Shown piece by piece: positions 16,737-26,508 of a stretch of DNA of 64,000 nt. A program made the translations under genes and the position numbers. The notes below the pieces were generated by a model, which was not told where the DNA came from, searched no databases, and worked only from the letters and a program-made list of their open reading frames with translations. Position 1 is the first letter of the stretch; each line of letters opens with the position of its first letter. Origin of the DNA: Actinomycetota bacterium (GTDB lineage: Bacteria > Actinomycetota > Actinomycetes > Actinomycetales > Dermatophilaceae); assembly GCA_020161845.1 (NCBI GenBank), contig JAIUNK010000002.1:62001-126000 (forward strand), written 5' to 3'.

Positions 16737-18800
16737 GTGGCGAGCACCATGGCCCCCTCGGATGTGCAGCGGCCCTCCGCGCGTGTCCGCGTTCAGAAGT
16801 TCGGAACCTTCCTGAGCAGCATGATCATGCCCAACATCGGCGCGATCATCGCCTGGGGGTTCATCACGGCCCTGTTCATCCCGGACGGGCCCTTCCCCAA
16901 CGCCCAGATCGCCTCGATCGTGGGCCCCAGCATCTACTTCCTGCTGCCGATCCTGATCGCCTACGCCGGCGGCAAGATCATTCACGACGTCCGCGGCGGC
17001 GTCGTCGGCGCCTTCGCGGTCATGGGCGTTATCCTGCCCACGAGCGGCACCCTGGCCGCCAGCGCCGTGGACAAGGCCGGCAACTCGATCTTCACCTGGG
17101 CCAATGGCCACGAGGCGCCGATGTTCCTGGGGGCGATGATCCTGGGCCCGCTCACCGCCTGGGTCATGAAGAAGTTCGACCAGTCCGTGCACGGCCGGGT
17201 CAAGCCCGGCTTCGAGATGCTCGTCGACAACTTCGCGGCCGGCATCATCGCCGCCGTCATGGCCATCGTCGGCATGTTCGCCCTCGCCCCGGTGGTCCTG
17301 GCGATCGTCGGAGCCCTCGGCAGCGCCGTGCAGTTCCTGGTCGACCACTCGTTGCTGCCGCTGACCTCGCTGTTCATCGAGCCGGCGAAGGTCTTCTTCC
17401 TGAACAACGCGATCAACCACGGCGTGCTGACCCCGCTGGGCATCCAGCAGGCCCAGGAGCAGGGCAAGTCGGTGCTCTTCCTGCTCGAAGCCAACCCCGG
17501 CCCCGGCCTGGGCATCCTGCTCGCCTACATGGTCTTCGGCAAGGGCACCGCCCGCGCCTCGGCCCCCGGCGCCGCGCTCGTGCACTTCTTCGGCGGCATC
17601 CACGAGATCTACTTCCCCTACGTCCTGATGAAGCCCAAGCTGCTCCTGGCCACGATCGCCGGCGGCATGGCCGGGGTCTTCACCAACGTGCTGTTCCACA
17701 CCGGCCTGCGCGCCCCGGCGGCCCCCGGATCGATCATCGCCGTGCTGCTGCAGACCGCGACCGACTCCTACATCGGGGTCATCATGTCGGTGGCCGTCGC
17801 GACCGGAGTGACCTTCGCGATCGCCGCCTTCCTGCTCAAGACCGACCGGTCCGGCGATGAGGGCGATCTGGCCGCGGCCACCTCCTCGATGGAATCGATG
17901 AAGGGCAAGAAATCGCTGGCCTCGGCGACTCTGGCGCCCGCCGCGGTCGCGGTCCACGCCGGCCCGATCCGCCAGATCGTCTTCGCCTGCGACGCCGGCA
18001 TGGGCTCCTCCGCCATGGGCGCCTCGGTGCTGCGCCGCAAGATCCAGGCCGCGGGCCACCCCGAGGTCACCGTCGTCAACAAGTCCATCGCCAACCTGAC
18101 CGACACCTTCGACCTGGTGGTCACCCACCAGGACCTCACCGAACGGGCCCGGCAGCGCACCGAGTCGGCCGTGCATGTCTCGGTGGACAACTTCATGAAC
18201 AGCCCGCGCTACGACGAGATCGTCGACCTGCTAAGCCGCACCAACACCGGCGCGACGGGCGATGCCGCGAGCACCGCAGGCGCTGCCGCGAGCACGGCGG
18301 GGGTGGCCAGTGCGGCCGAGCCCAGCGGTACGCCGAGCGCCGGCGGCCACGCCGCGACCGGGCAGCAGCCCGGCGTCCTGGGCCGCGAGGGCATCCGTCT
18401 GGCTGGCACGGCCGCCGACCGGGATAGTGCCATCACCGAGGCGGGTGACCTGCTGGTCGCGCAGGGCGCGGTGGACGCGACGTATGTCGCCGCCATGCAC
18501 GAGCGGGAGCAGTCGGTCTCGACGTACATGGGCAACCTGCTGGCCATCCCGCACGGCACCAACGAGGCCAAGGGCTCGATCCGCCGGACCGCGATGTCCT
18601 TCGTGCGCTACGCCACGCCGGTCGACTGGAACGGCAACCCGGTCAGCTTCGTCGTAGGCATCGCGGGTGCCGGCGACGACCACCTGACCCTGCTGTCCAA
18701 GCTCGCGACGGTCTTCCTGGACAACGACCAGGTCGCCCGTCTGGAGGCGGCCACCTCGCCGGAGGAGATCCAGGAGATCCTCGCCGCCGTGGAGGCCTGA
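16737..18800 (+). CDS. mtlA: PTS mannitol-type EIICBA permease
   Basis: A 687-residue polytopic PTS permease with domain order EIIC (about 1-375, starting FGTFLSSMIMPNIGAIIAWG), EIIB (Cys418 in FACDAGMGSSAMG) and EIIA (His606 in LLAIPHGTNEAK). All three phospho-transfer or transport parts of full-length MtlA are present, so it needs only HPr and enzyme I from the operon upstream. Mannitol is the best guess for substrate. The start is GTG 16737 with AAAGGA upstream; ATG 16749 is an alternative. A Gly/Ala/Ser-rich linker joins EIIB to EIIA. Confidence 0.92.
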   Translation: MASTMAPSDVQRPSARVRVQKFGTFLSSMIMPNIGAIIAWGFITALFIPDGPFPNAQIASIVGPSIYFLLPILIAYAGGKIIHDVRGGVVGAFAVMGVILPTSGTLAASAVDKAGNSIFTWANGHEAPMFLGAMILGPLTAWVMKKFDQSVHGRVKPGFEMLVDNFAAGIIAAVMAIVGMFALAPVVLAIVGALGSAVQFLVDHSLLPLTSLFIEPAKVFFLNNAINHGVLTPLGIQQAQEQGKSVLFLLEANPGPGLGILLAYMVFGKGTARASAPGAALVHFFGGIHEIYFPYVLMKPKLLLATIAGGMAGVFTNVLFHTGLRAPAAPGSIIAVLLQTATDSYIGVIMSVAVATGVTFAIAAFLLKTDRSGDEGDLAAATSSMESMKGKKSLASATLAPAAVAVHAGPIRQIVFACDAGMGSSAMGASVLRRKIQAAGHPEVTVVNKSIANLTDTFDLVVTHQDLTERARQRTESAVHVSVDNFMNSPRYDEIVDLLSRTNTGATGDAASTAGAAASTAGVASAAEPSGTPSAGGHAATGQQPGVLGREGIRLAGTAADRDSAITEAGDLLVAQGAVDATYVAAMHEREQSVSTYMGNLLAIPHGTNEAKGSIRRTAMSFVRYATPVDWNGNPVSFVVGIAGAGDDHLTLLSKLATVFLDNDQVARLEAATSPEEIQEILAAVEA

Positions 18801-18838
18801 GCACGACGGGGCGTCTTAGCCCCGAAGCACCACCCTCA

Positions 18839-18875
18839 GAGAAGGGGCCGACCTGCGCCGTGTCGGCCCCTTCTC
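18839..18875 (+). terminator. Hairpin terminator after mtlA
   Basis: A 14-base perfect stem, GAGAAGGGGCCGAC (18839-18852) with GTCGGCCCCTTCTC (18862-18875), and a 9-base loop, 39 bases past the mtlA stop. A smaller GGGGC/GCCCC hairpin precedes it at about 18809-18824. Confidence 0.8.
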
Positions 18876-18965
18876 GCATGCCCCGGCCCCGATCTTCCGG
18901 TTCGCCGTTCCGGCCCGCTAGCGTGACCAGCAGTCCACGCCCGGCCCCCGAACCAGGAGAGCTCC

Positions 18966-19730
18966 ATGCACATCACCCCCGACACCGTCGCGATCGTCAC
19001 CGGAGGGGCGTCGGGCCTCGGCGAGGCCACCGTGCGCCGCCTGTCTGCGGCCGGCTGCGGCGTCGTGATCCTCGACCTGCCGAGCTCCCCCGGTGAGGCC
19101 CTGGCCGCGGAGCTGGACGAACGGGTCGTCTTCTCCCCCACCGACGTTCGCGAGGAGTCCCAGGTGCAGGCGGCGATCGACGCCGCCGCCCGGCTCGGCA
19201 CCCTGCGCATCGCCGTGACCTGCGCCGGCGTCGCGACCCCAGGTCGGGTCCTGGGCAAGAAGGGCCCGCTGGCCCTGGACGCCTATCGCACGGTCATCGA
19301 CATCAACCTGGTCGGTACGTTCAACGTGCTACGCCTCGCCGCCGCCGCGATGGCCGGCAACGAGCCCGTCGACGGCGACCGCGGCGTGGTCGTGATGACG
19401 GCCAGCATCGCGGCGTACGACGGCCAGGTCGGCCAGGCCGCCTACGCCTCCAGCAAGGGCGCCATCGTCGGGCTCACCCTGTCGGCGGCGCGCGACCTCG
19501 CCGACAAGGGAATCCGCGTGATGACCGTGGCACCCGGCACGATGGAGACGCCGATGATGGCCGGGCTGCCGGAGGAGACCAAGGCCAGCCTCGGCGCGAT
19601 GGTGCCGCACCCGAGCCGGCTGGGCAAGCCGACCGAGTTCGCCTCCCTCGTCGCGCACATCATCGACAACCCGATGCTCAACGGCGAGGTCATCCGCATG
19701 GACGGCGCGCTGCGGATGCCCCCGCGCTAG
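18966..19730 (+). CDS. SDR family dehydrogenase, 3-hydroxyacyl-CoA dehydrogenase type 2-like
   Basis: A 254-residue classical short-chain dehydrogenase. The cofactor motif [13 protein letters not shown] is followed by the acidic residue in ILDLPSS that favours NAD; the NAG-like motif reads CAGVATP; the catalytic Ser is in [10 protein letters not shown] and the YxxxK in AAYASSKGA. The insert [28 protein letters not shown] is typical of the HSD17B10-like (2-methyl-3-hydroxybutyryl-CoA) group. The exact substrate is uncertain. CAGGAG lies before ATG 18966. Confidence 0.87.
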   Translation: MHITPDTVAIVTGGASGLGEATVRRLSAAGCGVVILDLPSSPGEALAAELDERVVFSPTDVREESQVQAAIDAAARLGTLRIAVTCAGVATPGRVLGKKGPLALDAYRTVIDINLVGTFNVLRLAAAAMAGNEPVDGDRGVVVMTASIAAYDGQVGQAAYASSKGAIVGLTLSAARDLADKGIRVMTVAPGTMETPMMAGLPEETKASLGAMVPHPSRLGKPTEFASLVAHIIDNPMLNGEVIRMDGALRMPPR

Positions 19731-19760
19731 GGCCTACCCCCACGCGCCGAGGACCCGACG

Positions 19761-20564
19761 ATGAGCACCGTCACGACCATCGGATCCGGGGACGGAGAGC
19801 AGGCGACGCTCGGCTTCCTGCACACCGCGTCCGCGCACGTCGAGGCATTCGGGGCACTGTTGCGGCGCCTCGACCCGACGGCAACCGGGGCCCACGCCGT
19901 CCGGGAGGAGCTGCTGGCGCGGGCACGAGTCGCCGAGGCACACGCCCCGGGACCGATACCGCGGGTCACGACGGAGCGCGACGCCGTACGGGCCGTGGTG
20001 ACCGAGTCCGTGACCGACCTTGCGTCGCGGTGCCGGGTGGTGCTGGTGACGTGCTCGACGCTGGGACCATACGTCGACGCGTTGCCGCCCGTGGTCATCG
20101 GGGGACGAACCGTGCCGCTCGTGCGGGTCGACCGTCCGGTGGCGCGGCTCGCTGTGGCGGTGGCCCGAGAGCGGGCCGCTTCCGCTGCGGTCGAGGGTCG
20201 GCTGAGGTGGCCGAGCGCCACACCGTACGTCGTCGTCGTAGCGGCGCTGAGCTCCGCCGCCGCAGCCATCCGGGCGCTGCTGGCCGACTGTGCCGCCGGG
20301 GACGGCGACGAGATCGCGATCGACGTGACCGGCCCGCCCGATGCCTGGCCGCTCTTCGAGGCCGGCGACCTTGCGGGATATCTCGCCGCGGTCGACCGGT
20401 CCGTCGCGACGTGCGCTCGGACGCAGCTGCCGGACGCGATCGTGCTGGCGCAGGCGAGCATGGCCACGTTGGCCGACCCGACGGGGTCCCGCTACGGAGT
20501 ACCGGTGCTGGCCTCCCCCGAACTCGCCGTCGCCGAAGCCCTGCGCCTGGCCGCCGACCCCTGA
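19761..20564 (+). CDS. Asp/Glu racemase-superfamily protein with one catalytic-type cysteine
   Basis: A 267-residue protein with the repeated alpha/beta halves of the Asp/Glu/hydantoin racemase fold. The N-half strand ends in LGFLHTASAHVEAF and the first active-site motif is VTCSTLGP with Cys98. The second motif position reads VLAQASMATL, with Ala/Ser where two-base racemases have a second cysteine. It may therefore be an isomerase or decarboxylase-type relative, or have lost racemase activity. The start is ATG 19761 behind GAGGA. It follows the SDR gene by 30 bases in the same direction. Confidence 0.7.
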   Translation: MSTVTTIGSGDGEQATLGFLHTASAHVEAFGALLRRLDPTATGAHAVREELLARARVAEAHAPGPIPRVTTERDAVRAVVTESVTDLASRCRVVLVTCSTLGPYVDALPPVVIGGRTVPLVRVDRPVARLAVAVARERAASAAVEGRLRWPSATPYVVVVAALSSAAAAIRALLADCAAGDGDEIAIDVTGPPDAWPLFEAGDLAGYLAAVDRSVATCARTQLPDAIVLAQASMATLADPTGSRYGVPVLASPELAVAEALRLAADP

Positions 20565-20890
20565 GCCACGTGGGACATGCCCGCGCTGCGGATGCTGCGG
20601 CACTGACGGCGGCGCTCGACGTTCGGCGTGGCGCGGCGGGCCGCCGGTCCCGGTGAGGCAGGATGAACTATCGGCCACGACGTCGTCCAGCGGGGAAGCG
20701 CGACGGCGTCGAGGCCGAATCCACGTGGCTGCGGCCGGTTGGGCTACACCGGCGCGGGGGCCGATCGGTGCGCGACCACGGGGCGCGCGGGCTCCGGGTA
20801 CGGTGTCGGCGGGCCCGCCCCCACGGCGTACGCCGGCGCTCGGCCCCGCACCACCACCGCACCCCCGCAGTCCAGGAGATCCACCCGCCC
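20565..20890. other. 326-base non-coding stretch before parC
   Basis: A frame continuing upstream of parC opens at 20663 but has no family similarity and lacks a ribosome site, so I treat it as leader or intergenic DNA. No clear promoter, terminator or RNA structure is seen; AGGAG at 20874-20878 belongs to parC. Confidence 0.5.
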
Positions 20891-23617
20891 ATGGCCAGAC
20901 GCCCCACTCCCCCCGACGACGGCGAGGTCGCCGAGCGGATCGTCGACATCGACGTCGAAGAGGAGATGCAGGGGGCGTTCCTGGAATACGCCTATTCGGT
21001 CATCTACAGCCGCGCCCTGCCGGACGCGCGCGACGGCCTCAAGCCCGTCCAGCGGCGAATCCTCTACGGGATGTCGGAGCTCAACCTGCGTCCCGAGCGG
21101 CCGCATGTGAAGTCCTCGCGGATCGTCGGCGAGGTCATGGGCAAGTACCACCCGCACGGCGACACCGCGATCTACGACGCCCTGGTCCGGATGGCCCAGC
21201 CGTTCTCGCTGCGGCTCCCCCTGGTCGACGGGCACGGAAACTTCGGCTCGCTGGACGACGGTCCGGCCGCCAGCCGCTACACCGAAGCGCGTCCCGCCGC
21301 CGCCGCCATGCTGCTGACGGCCACGCTCGACGAAGACACCGTCGACCTGGTGCCCAACTACGACGAGACGCTCAGCCAGCCCGACGTACTCCCCGCCGCC
21401 TTCCCGAACCTGCTGGTCAACGGCGCCTCCGGCATCGCGGTGGGGATGGCGACCAACATGCCCCCGCACAACCTCGGCGAGGTCATCGGGGCGTGCCGGC
21501 ACCTCATCGACCACCCGGACGCCGGGCTCGACGAACTGATGCGCTTCGTTCCCGGCCCGGATCTGCCCGGCGGCGGGCTGATCGTGGGCCTGGACGGGGT
21601 GCGCGAGGCCTACGAGACCGGGCGCGGCACCTTCCGGACCCGGGCCACCGCGCGGGTGGAGGCGCTGACGCCCCGCAAGAAGGGCATCGTCGTCACCGAG
21701 CTGCCCTATCTGGTGGGCGCCGAGAAGGTGATCGACAAGATCAAGGACCTGGTCCAGGGCAAGAAGCTGCAGGGCATCTCCGACCTGAAGGACCTGACCG
21801 ACCGCAAGAAGGGGTTGCGGCTGGTCATCGAGGTCAAGAACGGCTTCAACCCAGACGCCGTACTGGACCAGCTCTACCGGCTGACCCCGATGGAGGACAG
21901 CTTCGGCATCAACAACGTGGCCCTGGTCGACGGGCAGCCCCGCACGCTGGGGCTGCGGGAGCTGCTCACGGTGTACGTCGAGTTCCGCACCGACGTCGTA
22001 CGCCGCCGCACGGCGTACCGTCTGGCCGGCCGCGAGACCCGATTGCACCTGGTCGAGGGCCTGCTTCTGGCGATCCTCAACATCGACGAGGTGATCCGGA
22101 TCGTCCGCGCGGCCGATGACACGGCGGCGGCCCGGGCAGGGCTGATCGCCGCATTCACGCTGAGCGAGGCCCAGGCGAACTACATTCTCGAGCTGCAGTT
22201 GCGGCGGCTCACGAAGTTCTCGCGCATCGAGCTCGACAAGGAGCGGGCCGAGCTGATCGAGGACATCGCCCGGCTGCGGGCGATCCTCGACGACCCGGCG
22301 GTGCTGAAGCGGCTCGTCTCGGACGAGTTGGCCCAGGTGGCGAAGGCGCACGGCACGCCACGCCGGACCGTGCTGCTCGAAGGCCCCGGGGTAGCCGTGA
22401 AGGCGTCCGCGACGCCCCTGGAGGTCGTCGACGACCCGTGCTGGGTGCTGCTCAGCTCGACGGGCCTGCTGGCGCGGACGAGCTCCGATGCGCCGCTGTC
22501 GGATTCGGGTGGGCGGGCGAAGCACGACGCGGTCGTCTCGCGGGTGAAGGCCACGGCGCGCGGGGAGGTCGGCGTGGTGACATCGGCCGGCCGGGTGATC
22601 CGGCTGTCCTGCCTGGAACTGCCGGCCCTGCCGCCGACCAACGATGCCCCGAATCTGTCCGGGGGCGCGCCCCTGTCGGCGTTCCTGGACCTGCCCGCGA
22701 CGGTGCGACCGCTGTGCTTGCTGTCGCTAGCACCCGAGTCGCCCGGTCTGGCCCTGGGCACCGCTCAGGGCGTCGTCAAGCGGGTGACCTGCGACTATCC
22801 GGGACGCCCCGATTGGGAGTGCATCACGCTGCGAGACGGCGACCGGGTCGTCGGCGCGGTGGAGCTCTCGACGGGCGAGGAGCACCTGTTGTTCGTCACC
22901 CGAGAGGCCCAGCTGCTGCATTACCCGGCCGAGGCGGTGCGGCCTCAGGGCCGGGCCGCGGGTGGCATGGCGGGCATCAAGCTCGGCGCGCGCGACGAGG
23001 CGATCTGGTTCGGCGCGGTCAACCCCGACCGGGACGAGCCCGTGGTCGTCACGATCGCCGGATCTGGTGACGCGCTGCCCGGCACGGAGGCCGGCTCCAT
23101 CAAGGTGACCCCCTTCGCCGAGTACCCCGCCAAGGGTCGCGCCACCGGCGGCGTCCGCTGCCACCGGTTCCTGCGCGGCGAGGCTCGGCTGCTGCTCGGC
23201 TGGGCCGGCGGCACCCCCGCGCGCGCCGCCGCTGCGAACGGCGTGGCGGTGCCGCTGCCGACGGAGCCGGGCCGGCGGGACGGTTCCGGTGTGCCCGCCA
23301 CAGCACCGATCGCGGCCGTGGCAGGTGCGTACGGTGACGGCCCCTGGAACGACGCGCCCCCCGGTCCTGGCCCCGGCTCCGGCCCCGGCGATGGCCCCGG
23401 CGGCGGCGGCGCTGGTGCTGGCGGCAGCGCGGGCGCGACCCGCCACTCCAGCGGCGGGATCCGATCCGCGCCCCGCCTCGCACCCGGCCTCGCCACCGGG
23501 GATGCGCTCTTCGACCTGGACGAGGACCCGCCGCGACACCGCCCGCACCCGGAGGTCGACCGCAGCGACTACGACCCTGACGACTTCGGCGACGCGGTGC
23601 AGATCGGCCGGGAGTAG
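20891..23617 (+). CDS. parC: DNA topoisomerase IV subunit A
   Basis: A 908-residue type IIA topoisomerase A subunit, partner of the ParE at 30596-32719; it cuts and rejoins DNA to decatenate chromosomes. The active-site Tyr130 is in AASRYTEAR, and the quinolone-pocket helix reads [17 protein letters not shown] with Thr92 and Asp96 at the resistance positions. The GyrA-like C-terminal beta-pinwheel blades follow, then a Gly/Pro-rich disordered tail of about 90 residues. ATG 20891 has AGGAG 12 bases upstream. It is called ParC because ParE is nearby and gyrA normally sits near dnaA. Confidence 0.9.
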   Translation: MARRPTPPDDGEVAERIVDIDVEEEMQGAFLEYAYSVIYSRALPDARDGLKPVQRRILYGMSELNLRPERPHVKSSRIVGEVMGKYHPHGDTAIYDALVRMAQPFSLRLPLVDGHGNFGSLDDGPAASRYTEARPAAAAMLLTATLDEDTVDLVPNYDETLSQPDVLPAAFPNLLVNGASGIAVGMATNMPPHNLGEVIGACRHLIDHPDAGLDELMRFVPGPDLPGGGLIVGLDGVREAYETGRGTFRTRATARVEALTPRKKGIVVTELPYLVGAEKVIDKIKDLVQGKKLQGISDLKDLTDRKKGLRLVIEVKNGFNPDAVLDQLYRLTPMEDSFGINNVALVDGQPRTLGLRELLTVYVEFRTDVVRRRTAYRLAGRETRLHLVEGLLLAILNIDEVIRIVRAADDTAAARAGLIAAFTLSEAQANYILELQLRRLTKFSRIELDKERAELIEDIARLRAILDDPAVLKRLVSDELAQVAKAHGTPRRTVLLEGPGVAVKASATPLEVVDDPCWVLLSSTGLLARTSSDAPLSDSGGRAKHDAVVSRVKATARGEVGVVTSAGRVIRLSCLELPALPPTNDAPNLSGGAPLSAFLDLPATVRPLCLLSLAPESPGLALGTAQGVVKRVTCDYPGRPDWECITLRDGDRVVGAVELSTGEEHLLFVTREAQLLHYPAEAVRPQGRAAGGMAGIKLGARDEAIWFGAVNPDRDEPVVVTIAGSGDALPGTEAGSIKVTPFAEYPAKGRATGGVRCHRFLRGEARLLLGWAGGTPARAAAANGVAVPLPTEPGRRDGSGVPATAPIAAVAGAYGDGPWNDAPPGPGPGSGPGDGPGGGGAGAGGSAGATRHSSGGIRSAPRLAPGLATGDALFDLDEDPPRHRPHPEVDRSDYDPDDFGDAVQIGRE

Positions 23618-23620
23618 TCT
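23615..23620 (+). promoter_or_regulatory. -10 box TAGTCT, leaderless start of the NUDIX gene
   Basis: It is 7 bases before GTG 23628 and uses the parC stop codon TAG as its first three bases. No ribosome site is present. Confidence 0.4.
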
Positions 23621-23627
23621 CCCCGGC

Positions 23628-24095
23628 GTGACGAGGACGAGCGCGGGGCTGCTGCCCTACCGCCGCGGCAGCGACGGCGAGCTGCTCGTGTTCATCGCGC
23701 ACATGGGCGGGCCGCTGTGGGCCAAGAAGGACGCGGGTGGCTGGTCGATCGTGAAGGGCGAGTACGTCGCGGGCGAGGAAGACCCGAGGGCCGCGGCCGA
23801 GCGGGAGTTTCTGGAGGAGACCGGCGCCCCGGCCCCGACCGGTGACTGGCTGGATCTGGGCACGGTCCGCACCACAAGCGGCAAGGTCATCACGGCGTGG
23901 GCAGTCGAGGCGCCCGCCACGTTGACACTCGCGGTGCCGGGAACCTTCGAGATGGAGTGGCCGCCGCGGTCCGGGCGACGGCAGAGCTTCCCCGAGGTCG
24001 ACCGGGCGCAGTGGACTCCGCTCGACGCCGCTCGGATCGCCCTGGTGTCCGGCCAGATTCCCTTCCTCGACCGACTCGCAGCGACCCTGGCGTGA
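23628..24095 (+). CDS. NUDIX hydrolase (COG4119-type predicted NTP pyrophosphohydrolase)
   Basis: A 155-residue NUDIX protein starting VTRTSAGLLPYRR. The NUDIX helix reads GEYVAGEEDPRAAAEREFLE followed by ETGA; compared with GX5EX7REUXEEXGU there is one extra residue in the loop before REFLEE, while the metal-binding REFLEE core is intact. The following ITAWAVEA and FEMEWPPRSGRRQSFPEVDRA segments match the COG4119 group of unknown substrate. GTG 23628 lies 10 bases after the parC stop and is preceded by TAGTCT rather than an SD. Confidence 0.85.
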   Translation: MTRTSAGLLPYRRGSDGELLVFIAHMGGPLWAKKDAGGWSIVKGEYVAGEEDPRAAAEREFLEETGAPAPTGDWLDLGTVRTTSGKVITAWAVEAPATLTLAVPGTFEMEWPPRSGRRQSFPEVDRAQWTPLDAARIALVSGQIPFLDRLAATLA

Positions 24096-24425
24096 GTCTC
24101 GAGTCCGAGGTGGGGTGAGCGGACCGCCGGGCTGCCGGCTGCGGTCCATGGCGCAGCGGACGACGTCAACCGTGGTGCCCAGGACGCGCAGCGCCGCGGT
24201 GGCCGCGCGCACGGCCCCGGCGGCGGTCGGCGCTCAAGAATGCAGGTGTCGTTGCAGGGTTGGGGCTGCTATCACGACCCCAACCCTGCGCCGCCGGATG
24301 CATCCTCGGCCGCCGCAGCCCGTCGTCCCGGGCGCCCCGAGCCCGGCGCCCCTGGCCCGCGGACGCGTCGAGGCACATACTGAACGGATCCACTCGATCC
24401 GTGACCCGCGAGAGCGAGCCGTCCG
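24096..24425. other. 330-base stretch between NUDIX and FHA genes
   Basis: No credible gene. It contains the hairpin at 24254-24289. CATACT near 24376 could be a weak -10 box for the FHA gene but has no clear -35. Confidence 0.5.
24254..24289. terminator. Perfect 12-base inverted repeat, probable terminator
   Basis: GCAGGGTTGGGG (24254-24265) pairs with CCCCAACCCTGC (24278-24289) over a 12-base loop, 158 bases after the NUDIX stop. There is no T-run. Confidence 0.6.
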
Positions 24426-24866
24426 ATGGTCCACGCAGCCGCCCAACCGAACGAGGAGTACCCGACTCAGTCCTGGCTGGCCGGACGGCTGGCCGAGGCC
24501 TATCACCTCACGGCCGACGACATCGCCGCCGTCACCGACCTGCGCGGGGGCACCGCGATGCTCGTCGGGATCGGCGGGCCCACCATCGGCTCGCGGGTCC
24601 TCATCTGGCGCGACGAAGTCCAGGTCGGCCGGGGCGAGGACTGCCCGATCTGGCTGTCCTCCGGGACGGTGTCGCGGCACCACGCGACGCTGGTCCGCAC
24701 CGACGACGGCTACGACATCCTCGACGGCGGGTCTCTCAACGGCACCTCCGTCAACAACGTCATGGTCGACCGGGTGGCGCTGCACCAGGGGGACGAACTG
24801 CGCTTCGGCAGCTGCCGATTCCTCTACTTCGCCGGCAGCGAGCGACCGCAGGACGCCGACCGGTGA
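24426..24866 (+). CDS. FHA-domain protein
   Basis: A 146-residue protein with a single C-terminal forkhead-associated domain (about 58-138). The phosphothreonine-binding signature is complete: VGRGEDC, SxxH as VSRHHATL, and LNGTSVN. The N-terminal 50 residues have no recognised domain. FHA domains bind phosphothreonine made by Ser/Thr kinases such as the PASTA kinase at 47312; any link is inference. It converges on glpK. Confidence 0.85.
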   Translation: MVHAAAQPNEEYPTQSWLAGRLAEAYHLTADDIAAVTDLRGGTAMLVGIGGPTIGSRVLIWRDEVQVGRGEDCPIWLSSGTVSRHHATLVRTDDGYDILDGGSLNGTSVNNVMVDRVALHQGDELRFGSCRFLYFAGSERPQDADR

Positions 24867-24896
24867 ACAGAGCAGTCTGACGGCCCCCGCCGCCGC

Positions 24897-24938
24897 GGTC
24901 ACTCCACGTCGATCACACCACGTCGGTCACTCCACGTC
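24897..24938. repeat. Three 14-bp tandem units over the glpK stop codon
   Basis: On the minus strand GACGTGGAGTGACC, GACGTGGTGTGATC and GACGTGGAGTGACC follow one another. The first unit holds the last codons and stop of glpK; the other two lie downstream of it. Confidence 0.93.
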
Positions 24939-26456
24939 GTCGTCGACCCAGTCGAAGGTCTTGGTGACCGCCTTGCGCCAGTTGCGCATCAGCCGATCCC
25001 GCTCGGCGCCCTCCATCTGCGGCTCCCAGCGCCGATCCTGCGCCCAGTTGTCGATCACGTCCTGCTCGCCGGCCCAGAAGCCGACCGCGATGCCCGCCGC
25101 ATAGGCGGCCCCCAACGCCGTCGTCTCCGCCACCTTCGGCCGGACCACGGGCACCCCGAGCACGTCGGCCTGGAACTGCATCAGCGTGTCGTTCACCGTC
25201 ATGCCGCCGTCAACCTTGAGTTCCGACAGCTCGACACCCTGGTCGGCGGCGTCGGCGATCATCGCGGCCATGACCTCGGCACTCTGATAGGCGGTCGATT
25301 CCAGGGCCGCCCGCGCCAGATGCCCCTTGTTGACATAACGAGTCAGCCCGACGATGGCGCCCCGCGCGTCGCTGCGCCAATAGGGCGCGAACAACCCCGA
25401 GAACGCCGGTACGACGTAGGCGCCGCCATTGTCCGAGACGGTCGCCGCCAGCGTCTCGACCTCGGCGGCGCTGCCGATGAGCCCGAGGTTGTCGCGCAGC
25501 CACTGCACCAGCGAGCCGGTGACCGCGATGGCCCCCTCCAGGGCATACACCGGCGGCTGCTCCCCGATTTGATAGCAGACCGTCGTCAGCAGCCCGTTCT
25601 TGCTGACCACGGGCTCCTGCCCGGTGTTGAGCAGCATGAAGTTGCCGGTACCATAGGTGTTCTTCGCCTGGCCCTTGGCGAAGCAGGCCTGCCCGAACGT
25701 GGCCGCCTGCTGATCGCCCAGGTCGCCCGCAATGGGAACTCCAGCAAGCAGACCCTGCGCCCGGCCCACGCCGTACACCTCTGAGGAGGACCGGATCTCC
25801 GGCAGCATCCGCAGGGGGATGTCCATGTCGGCGCAGATGCCCTCGTCCCAGGACAGGCTCCGCAGGTCCATCAGCATCGTCCGGGAGGCGTTGGTGACGT
25901 CGGTGACATGCACGCCCCCGTGCACCCCGCCGGTGAGCTGCCAGATCACCCAGGAGTCGGTGTTGCCGAACAGCAGGTCGCCCCGCTCGGCCTGCTCCCA
26001 GGCACCCTCGACATTGTCGAGGATCCAGCGGATCTTGGGTCCGGAGAAGTACGTCGCGAGCGGCAGCCCGCAGACGGCCTTGTACTTGTCCGCCCCCTCG
26101 CGGCCGGCGAACGTCTCGCACAGCCGCTGCGTGCGCGTGTCCTGCCACACGATCGCGTGGTGGATGGGGCGGCCGGTCCGGCGGTTCCAGACCACCGCCG
26201 TCTCGCGCTGATTGGTGACGCCGACGGCGGCGATGTCGTCGTTGTTGGCCTCGGCCCGCGCCAGCGCCTGCGCGACGGTTTCGCGGACGTTGCGCCAGAT
26301 CTCCTCCGGATCGTGCTCCACCCAGCCGGCGCGCGGAAAGATCTGCTCGTGTTCGAGCTGGCCGGTGGAGACGATCTGACCGCCCTGGTCGAACAGGATC
26401 GCCCGGGAACTGGTGGTGCCCTGGTCGATCGCCAGGACGTACTTCTTCTCCGACAT
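24927..26456 (-). CDS. glpK: Glycerol kinase
   Basis: A 509-residue FGGY-family kinase that phosphorylates glycerol to sn-glycerol 3-phosphate. The N-terminal phosphate motif [13 protein letters not shown], the glycerol-binding segment [15 protein letters not shown], the FGGY signatures ([27 protein letters not shown]) and the C-terminal [11 protein letters not shown] are all present. ATG 26456 is chosen by homology; there is no good SD. glpK lies downstream of glpD on the same strand with a 52-base gap. No glpF facilitator is present. The stop lies in the 14-bp repeat block. Confidence 0.96.
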   Translation of the reverse strand: MSEKKYVLAIDQGTTSSRAILFDQGGQIVSTGQLEHEQIFPRAGWVEHDPEEIWRNVRETVAQALARAEANNDDIAAVGVTNQRETAVVWNRRTGRPIHHAIVWQDTRTQRLCETFAGREGADKYKAVCGLPLATYFSGPKIRWILDNVEGAWEQAERGDLLFGNTDSWVIWQLTGGVHGGVHVTDVTNASRTMLMDLRSLSWDEGICADMDIPLRMLPEIRSSSEVYGVGRAQGLLAGVPIAGDLGDQQAATFGQACFAKGQAKNTYGTGNFMLLNTGQEPVVSKNGLLTTVCYQIGEQPPVYALEGAIAVTGSLVQWLRDNLGLIGSAAEVETLAATVSDNGGAYVVPAFSGLFAPYWRSDARGAIVGLTRYVNKGHLARAALESTAYQSAEVMAAMIADAADQGVELSELKVDGGMTVNDTLMQFQADVLGVPVVRPKVAETTALGAAYAAGIAVGFWAGEQDVIDNWAQDRRWEPQMEGAERDRLMRNWRKAVTKTFDWVDDDVE

Positions 26457-26508
26457 GGCCCAAGCCTGGCACGGCGGCACGCCGTACCGCCCCAAGCGAG
26501 ACCGTGCC

